DNA from: Streptomyces caniscabiei | GTDB taxonomy: Bacteria; Actinomycetota; Actinomycetes; Streptomycetales; Streptomycetaceae | DNA: 64,000 nt | Direction of reading: 5' to 3' | Assembly: GCF_014930365.1 (NCBI RefSeq) | Contig: NZ_JABXWI010000020.1 | Span: 62,001 to 126,000, forward strand | The notes under the pieces: generated by a model | Seen by the model: only the letters and a program-made list of their open reading frames with translations | The model's database searches: none | Told to the model about the DNA's origin: nothing | Part shown: positions 35,289 through 43,202 of the stretch, piece by piece | How the letters are laid out: each line of letters starts with the position of its first letter | Position numbering within the stretch: the stretch's first letter is position 1 | Position numbers and translations under genes: made by a program

Positions 35289-36161
35289 CTACGTGGGCGG
35301 AAGGGGCTCCTCCGTGCGCAGGACGCCGATCAGCCGGGCCACCGTCCCCGCCATCGCCGTCCGGCCGGCCGCGAGGTAGGTGCGCGGGTCCACCGCGTCG
35401 GGGCGGGCGGCGAGGTGGTCCCGGACCGCGCCGGTCAGGGCGATGTTGAGTGCGGTGCCGATGTTGACCTTGGCGATGCCGCCCGCCACGGCCGCGCGCA
35501 GTTCGTCGTCCGGGACTCCGGAGGAGCCGTGCAGGACGAGGGGGACGTCCAGGGCGGCCGCCAGCCGCTTCAGCAGGACGTGGTCGAGGGCGGCGGTGCG
35601 CGTGGTCATCGCGTGGGAGCTGCCGATGGCGACCGCGAGCGCGTCCACGCCCGAGTCGGCCACGAAGGCCCGTGCCTCCTCGGGGTCAGTACGGGCGCCG
35701 GGCGCGTGCGCGTCGAGCACAGGCGCGCCGTCCTTGCCGCCGACCTGCCCCAACTCGGCCTCGATCCAAAGCCCTTGACTGTGCGCCCACTGCACGGCGG
35801 CGTGGGTCGCGGCGAGGTTGTCCAGGTAGGGCAGGCGCGAGGCGTCGTACATCACGGAGCTGAAGCCGGCGTCGGCCGCCCGGCGCAGCAGGTCGTCGTC
35901 GCGGATGTGGTCGAGGTGGAGCGCGACGGGCACGGCCGCCCGCTCGGCGGCGGCGGACGCGGCGCGGGCCAGCGGAAGCAGGTCCCCGTCGTGGTACCCG
36001 ACGGCGTTCTCGCTGACCTGGAGGACCACCGGCGCGGCGGCGGACTCGGCGCCGGCGACGATCGCCTCGACGTGCTCCAGGGTGATGACGTTGAAGGCGG
36101 CCACGGCGGAGCGCGCGGCGGCGGCCTCGGTGATCAGCGCACCGGTCGTCGTGAGGGGCAC
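35289..36161 (-). CDS. Class II ketose-bisphosphate aldolase (GatY/KbaY-like)
   Basis: 290 residues. Zn ligands are visible in LHLDHIRD, the catalytic-loop region in AELGQVGGKDG, and His/Gly motifs in AIGSSHAM and LVLHGSSGVPDDEL. The final GIAKVNIGT phosphate-binding segment is intact. Related enzymes cleave tagatose- or fructose-bisphosphate. The GTG start has AGGAGG 5 nt upstream. It lies 13 bp after the SIS gene, so the two form an operon for an amino-sugar or galactitol-type pathway. The expected sugar kinase is not adjacent. Confidence 0.9.
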   Translation of the reverse strand: MPLTTTGALITEAAAARSAVAAFNVITLEHVEAIVAGAESAAAPVVLQVSENAVGYHDGDLLPLARAASAAAERAAVPVALHLDHIRDDDLLRRAADAGFSSVMYDASRLPYLDNLAATHAAVQWAHSQGLWIEAELGQVGGKDGAPVLDAHAPGARTDPEEARAFVADSGVDALAVAIGSSHAMTTRTAALDHVLLKRLAAALDVPLVLHGSSGVPDDELRAAVAGGIAKVNIGTALNIALTGAVRDHLAARPDAVDPRTYLAAGRTAMAGTVARLIGVLRTEEPLPPT

Positions 36162-36174
36162 GGCTCCTCCTGCT

Positions 36175-37092
36175 TCAGTGGTCGTCGTGGCTCGGGGCGG
36201 TCCGGCTGGCGTCGGCGTCGAGGATCACCGAGCGCGTCAGATGGCGGGGACGGTCGGGGTCGAGGCCGCGGGCGGCGGCCACGGCGACGGCGAGGCGCTG
36301 GGCGCGGACCAGTTCGGCGAGCGGGTGGAGCACGCCGGGCACCCAGGTCGCGCCGGTCCGCCCCACCTGCTCGGCCAGACCCTCCGGCGCCTCGCCGAGC
36401 ATCCAGGTCGCCGTGGACCGGGTGCTGACGCTGATCGGGCCGTGCCGGTACTCCATCGCCGGATAGGCCTCGCTCCACGCCAGGGCGGCCTCGCGCATCT
36501 TCAGCGCGGCCTCCTGGGCGAGGCCCACGGTCCAGCCCCGGCCGAGGAAGGTGAACTGGGTGCTCCCGACGAGCCCTTCGGGCAGCGGCGCCTCCAACGC
36601 GGCGCGCGCGTCGGTGACGGCGGTCTCGGCGGACAGACCGAGGTGAGCGCTCAGGAGGGTGAGGGCGGTGGTGGCGAAGCGCGTCTGGACGACGGACTTC
36701 TCGTCGGCGAAGTCCAGCACCACGAGGTCGTCCGCGGCCGTCATGACGGGGGTGTCCGGGTCGGCGGTGATCGCCGTCGTCCGGGTGCGGCCGCGCAGCG
36801 CGCCCAGCAGGTCCAGCACCTCGGTGGTGGTGCCGGAGCGGGTGAGGGCGACGACCCGGTCGTAGGAGCGCCCGTGGGGGAACTCCGAGGCCGCGAAGGC
36901 GTCGGTCTCCCCCTGCCCGGCCCGCTCGCGCAGGCCGGCGGCGGCCCGCGCCATGAAGTACGACGTTCCGCAGCCGACGAGCGCCACCCGCTCCCCCGGC
37001 CTCGGCAGGACCCCGGCGTGTTCCGGCGCGGCGGCTGCGACGCGGGCCCAGCACTCGGGCTGGCTGTTCAGCTCGTCCTCGACATGGGTCAT
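36175..37092 (-). CDS. SIS-domain sugar-phosphate isomerase/deaminase (AgaS/GlmS-like)
   Basis: 305 residues with two SIS domains. SIS1 has VGCGTSYFMARAAA and ALTRSGTTTEV; the GlmS-like C-terminal region has FTFLGRGWTVGLAQEAALKMREA and EYRHGPIS. Family members deaminate or isomerise amino-sugar phosphates. I prefer the ATG at 37092 (MTHVEDE), which has GGGGAGG 8 nt upstream. The ATG at 37125 also has AGGAG, but it would sit on the predicted transcription start of a TTGAAG-N18-TATCTT promoter (37169-37128). Confidence 0.88.
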   Translation of the reverse strand: MTHVEDELNSQPECWARVAAAAPEHAGVLPRPGERVALVGCGTSYFMARAAAGLRERAGQGETDAFAASEFPHGRSYDRVVALTRSGTTTEVLDLLGALRGRTRTTAITADPDTPVMTAADDLVVLDFADEKSVVQTRFATTALTLLSAHLGLSAETAVTDARAALEAPLPEGLVGSTQFTFLGRGWTVGLAQEAALKMREAALAWSEAYPAMEYRHGPISVSTRSTATWMLGEAPEGLAEQVGRTGATWVPGVLHPLAELVRAQRLAVAVAAARGLDPDRPRHLTRSVILDADASRTAPSHDDH

Positions 37093-37181
37093 ACGGAAAC
37101 CCTCCCCGGGATACGCGAGGCTCATGCTTACTCCTGCAAGATAGAGTCGCCTTTCGCGCAACTTCAAGCACGAGGAGACGG

Positions 37182-37961
37182 ATGTCCCGCGACGAACGCT
37201 GGCAGACCCTGCTCGAACTGCTCGTCGAACGGGGTCGGCTGGACGTCGAGGAGGCGGCCGTCGAGCTGGGGGTGTCCGCCGCGACGATCCGGCGTGACCT
37301 CGACCGCCTCGCGGAACAGCAGATGCTCGTCCGCACCCGGGGCGGGGCGGTCGTGCACGGTGTCTCGTACGAGCTGCCGCTGCGCTACAAGACGGCCCGC
37401 CGGGCCACGGAGAAGCAGCGCATCGCGACGGCGGTGGCGGAGCTCGTCGCGCCGGGCGAGGCGGTGGGGCTGACCGGCGGCACCACGACCACCGAGGTGG
37501 CCCGGGCGCTGGCCGTGCGGGAGGATCTGGCGTCCGGCGCGCCCGCGCTGACGGTCGTCACGAACGCGCTGAACATCGCGAGCGAGCTGGCGGTCCGGCC
37601 CCAGTTCAAGATCGTGGTGACGGGCGGGGTGGCCCGCGCCCAGTCGTACGAGCTGGTCGGTCCGCTCGCCGACGGGGTGCTGGACCGGATCACCCTGGAC
37701 GTGGCCGTGCTCGGTGTCGTCGCGCTCGACGTCACCCATGGCGCCGCCGCGCACGACGAGGCGGAGGCCGCCGTCAACCGGCTGCTGTGCGAGCGGGCCG
37801 AGCGGGTCGTCGTCGCGGCCGACTCCAGCAAGCTGGGCCGGCGGGCCTTCGCCTGGATCTGCGCGACGGAGGCGGTGGACACGCTGGTCACGGACGCGGC
37901 CGCCGCACCCGGGACGCTGCGGCGGTTCGAGGAGTCCGGCGTGCGGGTCGTCGCCGTCTGA
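37182..37961 (+). CDS. DeoR-family regulator of the adjacent amino-sugar genes
   Basis: 259 residues. DeoR helix-turn-helix: LLELLVERGRLDVEEAAVEL and SAATIRRDLDRL, then RTRGGAV. The sensor domain has LTGGTTTTEVAR and ADSSKLGRRAF. It diverges from the SIS-aldolase operon and most likely represses it. GAGGAG lies 5 nt before the ATG. The shared 89-bp region holds the SIS promoter and A/T-rich words (CGCGAAAGG, CTTTCGCG) that may be operator half-sites. Confidence 0.92.
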   Translation: MSRDERWQTLLELLVERGRLDVEEAAVELGVSAATIRRDLDRLAEQQMLVRTRGGAVVHGVSYELPLRYKTARRATEKQRIATAVAELVAPGEAVGLTGGTTTTEVARALAVREDLASGAPALTVVTNALNIASELAVRPQFKIVVTGGVARAQSYELVGPLADGVLDRITLDVAVLGVVALDVTHGAAAHDEAEAAVNRLLCERAERVVVAADSSKLGRRAFAWICATEAVDTLVTDAAAAPGTLRRFEESGVRVVAV

Positions 37962-37995
37962 GGCCCGCCGGCCCGAGTCGGCGGGGTGCCGGCCG

Positions 37996-38036
37996 GTCCT
38001 GGAGCCAGGGCTGCCGGTCAGTCCTGGAGCCAGGGC
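37996..38036. repeat. 25-bp period duplication covering the asnC-type 3' end
   Basis: GTCCTGGAGCCAGGGC occurs at 37996-38011 and 38021-38036. The right copy encodes the last residues (PWLQD) and stop of the double-AsnC gene; the left copy is an untranslated duplicate downstream. Confidence 0.85.
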
Positions 38037-39022
38037 GCCGGCATGCCGCCGCGCTTCAGGGTGGTGAGGACGAGGGAGACGTCGATCGACGCCACCTCGG
38101 GGAGCCACGGGGAGCGGGTGACGAAGTCGTGCAGGGCGTTCTCGTCGGGGAACGCGGTGAGGACGAGGAGTTGGCGTGCGCCGGTGACGAAGCTGGCGTA
38201 GCGGACATGGGCGGACTCGGCGAGGGCCGCCGTCACGGTGTCGACCCGGGCCGGTGGAGTGTGCACCCAGAGGACCGCCTCGACGGGCAGTCCGAGCACC
38301 GCGGGCTCGATCACGGCACGGATGCGGACCTTGCCCTCGCGCCGCAGCGCGCCGAGGCGTCGACGCGCCGTGGCCTCCGACACGCCCGAGACACGCGCGA
38401 GTTCGTCGTAGGTGCGGCGCCCGTCGTCTGCGAGGGCGTGCAGCAACAGGCGGTCGGCGCGGGAGAGTTCGGGGGGTGTCTCGCCGGCCGGCAGCGGATC
38501 GGTCACCGGGGCCGACCCGGCGTCGGCCTGGTCGGAGCCCTTCAGGGCGGCGATCTCGGCCTCGGTGAGGAGGCCCGCGTGCCACTCCCGGATCGTGCGG
38601 ACGTGGCGCAGGACGGGCAGGGTGCGGGTCTCCTCCACACCCGGCAGACCGGCGAGTTCGTCGAGCACCAGTCCCGCCAGCCGTTCCCGGGGCCAGCGCA
38701 GTTCCGCGAGGCAGTCCGGGGTGCCGGTGAGGACGTGGGCGAACACGCAGTCGGGCCTGCGGGCCAGCGCGGTGGCGGTGATCCGGGCGCGGCCGGGGGA
38801 ACAGCGGACGCCGACCACCACACTGCGGCCACGCATCGCCATCGCCCCGATCCGCACGAGGCCGGACTCCAGGAGGCGGGTGCCGCGGCGGACGACGGTG
38901 CGTTCGGGCTCGCCGAGGGCCGCCGCGATGCGGTGCCAGGCGGCCCGGCCGTCGATCTGCAGCGCGCTGATGATGCGCCGGTCCAGTGAATCCGTCACGG
39001 GGCCGGTCCGGGTTGCGTCCAT
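38018..39022 (-). CDS. Double-domain Lrp/AsnC-family regulator
   Basis: 334 residues. Two full AsnC modules lie in tandem: helix-turn-helix 1 (DRRIISALQIDGRAAWHRIA) with its RAM domain, then helix-turn-helix 2 (ADRLLLHALADDGRRTYDELARVSGV) with a second RAM domain. Most Lrp proteins have one module of about 150 residues, so this fused form probably replaces a homodimer. It diverges from the Nramp-amidase operon and is its likely regulator, with an amide or amino-acid effector (inference). Confidence 0.9.
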   Translation of the reverse strand: MDATRTGPVTDSLDRRIISALQIDGRAAWHRIAAALGEPERTVVRRGTRLLESGLVRIGAMAMRGRSVVVGVRCSPGRARITATALARRPDCVFAHVLTGTPDCLAELRWPRERLAGLVLDELAGLPGVEETRTLPVLRHVRTIREWHAGLLTEAEIAALKGSDQADAGSAPVTDPLPAGETPPELSRADRLLLHALADDGRRTYDELARVSGVSEATARRRLGALRREGKVRIRAVIEPAVLGLPVEAVLWVHTPPARVDTVTAALAESAHVRYASFVTGARQLLVLTAFPDENALHDFVTRSPWLPEVASIDVSLVLTTLKRGGMPAPWLQD

Positions 39023-39226
39023 CGGCCCCAGAGTATGGCGGATTCCGTCAACTCCGCAGGCCTTCTTGTTCCCTTCCGTCGTTGTGGCCCAGCCTGCCGT
39101 GAAGTGGAATCGCACGGTCCCGCACGGTCTCCCCGCCGTGCGCGACCGCGCCCCGTCCCCCTCGGCCCGCACGCGCAGCGCGCACCCATGACTCCCGTGA
39201 CTCCCCGATCTACGGAGATGGTCGAC

Positions 39227-40549
39227 GTGACCGTGACTCCCGGCGGTCCCCCGCGTTCCCCGGCGGCCCACGCCCCCACGCCGGTGCCGCTCCACCCGGC
39301 GCGGGCCCGCCGCGCCCGACCGGCCCTCCTGGGCCCCGGGCTGGTGCTGGCGGCCGCCAGTGTGGGTGCAGGGGACATGGTGACGTCGCTCGCGGGCGCG
39401 GCCGGGTACGGGATGGCGCTGATGTGGGCCCTCGTCATCGGTGTCGTCCTGAAGTACGCGCTCACCGAGGCGGTGGGGCGGCTGTACCTGGCCACCGGGC
39501 AGACCGTGATCGCCGGACTGAAGTCGGCCGCCCGCTGGCTCCCGGCGGCGTTCATGCTCTTCGTCCTGGTCATCGGGCTGCTGTACGGGGCGGCGCTCGG
39601 CTCGGTGGCGTCCCTGGCGCTGTCCACGCTCTTCCCCGTGCTGCCCGTCAGGCCCGTGGCCGTCGCCGTCGCGCTCGCGGCGGCGACGATCGTGCACGTC
39701 GGGCGGTACGCGGTGTTCGAGCGCGTGATGAGTGTCTTCATGCTCGCCAAGTTCCTCGGCATGGCCGTCCTGGCGGTGATCACCCTCGCCACCGCCGACG
39801 ATCTGTCCGGCCTGCTCGGCACCCTGCGCCCGAGGCTGCCGGAGGGCGACGTGGTGACGGTGCTGGCGCTCGTCGGCGGCGTGGGCGGCACGGCAGGCAT
39901 CGCCTCGTACGGCTACTGGGTGCGGGAGAAGGGCTGGTCGGACCGGAGCCGGCTGCGGCTGATGCGTACGGACTCGGCGGTGAGTTACGGCGTCACCCTG
40001 CTGTTCGTGCTGTGCACGACGGTGGTGGGCACGGGCCTGCTGTACGGCACGGGCGGCAGCATCACCGGCGGCGACGGGCTGGCCGCGCTCGCCGATCCGC
40101 TCGGCGCCGATCTGGGGTCGGTGGCCCGGGTGCTGTTCCTGAGCACCTTCTTCCTGGTGACGCTGAGCGCGCTGGTCGGTGGCTTCAACGGTCTGTGCTA
40201 CCTGCTGGCCGACTCGCTGCGGACGCTGCGCGGCGTCCCGGACGCCGAGGCGGAGCCGCACATCGCGCAGAACGGCCGCCCCTTCCGGCTGTTCCTCCTG
40301 TACTGCGCCGCCACCTCGGTCGCCGTCGTCTTCCTGGGCCGGCCGGTGCCCCTGGTGCTCACCTACGCCGCCGTCGGCTCACTGATCCTGCCGTTGCTCT
40401 CCGGCGCGCTGCTGGTGCTGCTCAACCGCCGGGGCGTGGAGCCGGCGCTGCGCAACCGGACCATCTCGAACACGCTGCTGGGCGGTTCCTTCGTGCTCTT
40501 CGGAGTGCTCGCGGCCGTCCAGCTCAAGGAGTCCCTGGGAGGGGCGTGA
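39227..40549 (+). CDS. Nramp-family transporter lacking the DPGN motif
   Basis: 440 residues, about eleven helices. The first helix keeps the family's GPG (LLGPGLVLAAASVGAGDMV), but the metal-binding DPGN of Mn/Fe transporters is GAGD. The helix-6 methionine motif is replaced by GGVGGTAGIASYGYW. So classical Mn2+ transport is doubtful; Mg2+ or an organic substrate is possible. Translation is coupled to an amidase (4-bp overlap). The GTG at 39227 has GGAG 9 nt upstream; ATGs at 39188 and 39218 are alternatives. Confidence 0.82.
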   Translation: MTVTPGGPPRSPAAHAPTPVPLHPARARRARPALLGPGLVLAAASVGAGDMVTSLAGAAGYGMALMWALVIGVVLKYALTEAVGRLYLATGQTVIAGLKSAARWLPAAFMLFVLVIGLLYGAALGSVASLALSTLFPVLPVRPVAVAVALAAATIVHVGRYAVFERVMSVFMLAKFLGMAVLAVITLATADDLSGLLGTLRPRLPEGDVVTVLALVGGVGGTAGIASYGYWVREKGWSDRSRLRLMRTDSAVSYGVTLLFVLCTTVVGTGLLYGTGGSITGGDGLAALADPLGADLGSVARVLFLSTFFLVTLSALVGGFNGLCYLLADSLRTLRGVPDAEAEPHIAQNGRPFRLFLLYCAATSVAVVFLGRPVPLVLTYAAVGSLILPLLSGALLVLLNRRGVEPALRNRTISNTLLGGSFVLFGVLAAVQLKESLGGA

Positions 40550-42045
40550 ACCACCTCGTGCGTCAACTCGTCGACCAGCCCGCCAAGTACCCCGTGAACC
40601 CGACGGGCGACGCGGACCCGCCGGACGACCTGTGCTTCTGGACCGCGTACGAACTCGCCGTCGCCCTGGCCCGGCGTGAGATCTCGGCGCGGGAGGTGGT
40701 GACGGCCCATCTGGAGCGGATCGATCGCGTCGATCCGGCGGTGAACGCGATCGTAACGCTGGTCGCCGACCGGGCGCTGGAGCAGGCGGCCGCGGCGGAC
40801 GACCGGATGGCGGCCGGGGAGCCCGTCGGTCCGTTGCACGGGCTGCCGGTCGCTCACAAGGACCTGCACGACACGGCCGGCATCCGGACGACGGCCGGTT
40901 CACCGGTCTTCGCCGAGCGGGTGCCCGACCGTGACCATCTGGTCGTCGAGCGGCTGCGGAAGGCGGGCGCGATCACGCTGGGGAAGACCAACGTCCCCGA
41001 GCTGGGGCTGGGTTCACACACCGTCAACCCCGTCTTCGGCGCCACCCGCAACCCCTACGACCTCTCCCGCAGCGCGGGTGGCAGCAGTGGTGGGGCGGCG
41101 GCGGCCCTGGCGTGCGGGATGCAGCCCATCGCCGACGGCAGCGACACCGGCGGCTCGCTGCGCAACCCCGCCTCCTTCAACAACGTGGTCGGGCTGCGCC
41201 CGTCGCCGGGCCGGGTGCCGTCCTGGCCCGACAAGGCGCCCTGGGGGCAGCTGTCGGTGAAGGGGCCGATGGCCCGGACCGTGGCGGACGTCGCGCTGAC
41301 CCTGTCGGTGCTGGCGGGCCCCGATCCCCGCGATCCGCGCTCCCTGCAGACACCCGGCTCCACCTTCGCCTGGCAGCTCGACGGCGATCTGCGGGGGTTG
41401 CGGGTCGCCTTCTCGCCCGACCTGGGCGGGGCCGTGCCCGTCGACCCGGAGGTGCGGGAGGCGCTGCGGCAGGCGCCGGAGGTGTTCGCCGCGCTGGGCT
41501 GCGAGGTCGAGGAGGCCTGCCCGGACCTCGCCGGCGCGGACGAGGTGTTCCTCGCCCAGCGCGCCTGGCAGGTGGAACTGTCCTACGGGGCACTGCTGGA
41601 CGAGCACCGCGACCTCCTGGCCCCGGACGTCGTCTGGAACATCGAGGAGGGCCGCAGGCTCGGCGGCCCCGACCTCGGGCGTGCCCAGGTGCTGCACGGC
41701 GCGCTCTTCCACCGGGTCCGCGAGTTCTTCGAGCGGTACGACCTGTTGCTGCTGCCGGTCAGTCAGGTCGCGCCCTTCCACATCGACCTGGCCTACCCGA
41801 CGGTCGTGGACGGCACGCCGATGGAGACCTACCTCGACTGGATGCGCTCGGCGTATCTGATCTCCGTCACGGGCTGTCCCGCCCTGTCCGTCCCGGCCGG
41901 GTTCACTCCGGGGGGACTGCCCGTCGGGCTCCAGCTCGTCGGCCCGCACCGGCGGGACTGGTCGGTGCTGAAGGCCGGGTACGCCTTCGAGCGGGCGACG
42001 CGGGTCGGGGAGCGGCGGCCGCCGGTCGTGACGGGCGCCGGCTGA
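40546..42045 (+). CDS. Amidase signature-family hydrolase
   Basis: 499 residues. The Ser-cisSer-Lys triad is visible: Lys105 in VAHKDLHDTAG, cis-Ser180 in SAGGSSGGAA and nucleophile Ser204 in SDTGGSLRNPASF. Members hydrolyse linear amides; the substrate is unknown. The GTG start overlaps the stop of the Nramp-like gene (GTGA) with GGGAGG upstream, so the two proteins are made together. That suggests the transporter brings in the substrate, or handles its product. Confidence 0.9.
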   Translation: MNHLVRQLVDQPAKYPVNPTGDADPPDDLCFWTAYELAVALARREISAREVVTAHLERIDRVDPAVNAIVTLVADRALEQAAAADDRMAAGEPVGPLHGLPVAHKDLHDTAGIRTTAGSPVFAERVPDRDHLVVERLRKAGAITLGKTNVPELGLGSHTVNPVFGATRNPYDLSRSAGGSSGGAAAALACGMQPIADGSDTGGSLRNPASFNNVVGLRPSPGRVPSWPDKAPWGQLSVKGPMARTVADVALTLSVLAGPDPRDPRSLQTPGSTFAWQLDGDLRGLRVAFSPDLGGAVPVDPEVREALRQAPEVFAALGCEVEEACPDLAGADEVFLAQRAWQVELSYGALLDEHRDLLAPDVVWNIEEGRRLGGPDLGRAQVLHGALFHRVREFFERYDLLLLPVSQVAPFHIDLAYPTVVDGTPMETYLDWMRSAYLISVTGCPALSVPAGFTPGGLPVGLQLVGPHRRDWSVLKAGYAFERATRVGERRPPVVTGAG

Positions 42046-42062
42046 GGGCCCGACTGCCGCCG

Positions 42063-43022
42063 TCAGTGCGTGTGTCCGGCCGGGGGCTCCTGAGCCGGGC
42101 CCGGCTCCGCCGCCTCCCCGGCGTGGACCGTGAACGTCGCCGTGTGGACCTCGCCGTCGTGCTTGAAGTCGAGGAAGAGACGGTAGGTGCCGGCGCTGGG
42201 GGCGGTGGCCGTGAAGGAGATGTCCGGGCCGGGCTCGGTCGTGCCGTCGCCGGGCTCGCCGTTCGGATGGACGTGCAGGTAGGCGAGGTCGCCGGAGCGC
42301 AGGGCGACCAGGTGGCCGTACGCGCCCAGGTAGGGCTGGAGGTCGGTGACGGGCCTGCCGTCGCGGGAGACCTTCAGTTTCAGTTCGCTCGCGGCGCCCG
42401 GGCGCAGGCCGCCGTCCAGTTCGACGTCGTAGCCGTTGACCTCGGCGGTGGTGTCCTGCGCCGGGAGCTTGTGCGGCTTGTACGTCCCCGAGGCCGCGAG
42501 GTCGGCGCCGAGGGTGAGGTTCTCGGCGTCGTCCCCGGCGGGGGTGAAGTCGGCGAAGACGCGGTAGTCGCCTGCCTCGGGCAGGTCGACGGGGGTGCTC
42601 CAGGTGCCGTCGGCGGCACGGGTGGGGTGCAGATGACGGTAGGTGAGCAGGTCGCGTGAGGCGAGGATGAGGTGGAGTTCCTTGTCGTGCTCGCGCTGGT
42701 ACGCCGTGACGGCGCGCCCCGCCGCGTCCCGGATGACGAAGCGCAGGTCGGCGCGGTCCCCGGCGGTGACGCTCGGGGTGCGCAGGTCGAGGGTGTAGCC
42801 GCCCTCGGAGATCTGCAGTCCGCCGGCCGGGGCGGACGCGTGTGCGCCGGAGTCCTTGCCGGGGTCCGGTGACTCCTCGGTGTGGTCGTCGTGGCGCGCG
42901 GGCTCGCTGCCGGCGGTGTCCGACGAGACGACGGGTTCGACGCCCTTGCCCACGCCGTAGGCGGCGCCGAACGTCGCGGCCAGCGCGGCGGCGAACGCGG
43001 TGATCCTCAGTCCGGTGTTCAT
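42063..43022 (-). CDS. Secreted His-rich protein of the copper locus
   Basis: 319 residues. An N-terminal signal peptide or anchor (LRITAFAAALAATFGAAYGVG) is followed by a His/Asp/Glu-rich linker and two similar beta domains. These contain paired histidines (LTYRHLHPT and LAYLHVHPNG) and end in AGHTH. It probably binds copper outside the membrane. It diverges from copA across CsoR-type boxes, which supports copper induction. GGAG lies 6 nt before the ATG. No named family is certain. Confidence 0.75.
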   Translation of the reverse strand: MNTGLRITAFAAALAATFGAAYGVGKGVEPVVSSDTAGSEPARHDDHTEESPDPGKDSGAHASAPAGGLQISEGGYTLDLRTPSVTAGDRADLRFVIRDAAGRAVTAYQREHDKELHLILASRDLLTYRHLHPTRAADGTWSTPVDLPEAGDYRVFADFTPAGDDAENLTLGADLAASGTYKPHKLPAQDTTAEVNGYDVELDGGLRPGAASELKLKVSRDGRPVTDLQPYLGAYGHLVALRSGDLAYLHVHPNGEPGDGTTEPGPDISFTATAPSAGTYRLFLDFKHDGEVHTATFTVHAGEAAEPGPAQEPPAGHTH

Positions 43023-43062
43023 GGCCGTCTCCTTCGCGGTCCGGGTCTTCACACAGCTCACC

Positions 43063-43079
43063 ATACCCCTAGGGGGTAT
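43063..43079. promoter_or_regulatory. CsoR-type operator 1
   Basis: ATACCCCTAGGGGGTAT, a near-perfect palindrome of the TACCCC-GGGGTA class bound by copper-sensing CsoR. It lies 41 bp upstream of the secreted His-rich gene. Confidence 0.8.
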
Positions 43080-43110
43080 CGAGTCAAGCACTGCGAGCAA
43101 CTTGCCATAG

Positions 43111-43127
43111 ATACCCCTGAGGGGTAT
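43111..43127. promoter_or_regulatory. CsoR-type operator 2
   Basis: ATACCCCTGAGGGGTAT, a second palindrome 48 bp from operator 1 (start to start), upstream of copA. A degraded third copy (GGATACCCCC...GTATCC) spans 43145-43165. No csoR gene is in the window. Confidence 0.8.
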
Positions 43128-43202
43128 ACAGGCAGCAGTGGCAAGGATACCCCCACCCTGTATCCGTGAAGATCGCCGCGAACGATCGACGAGGGAGCAG
43201 CC

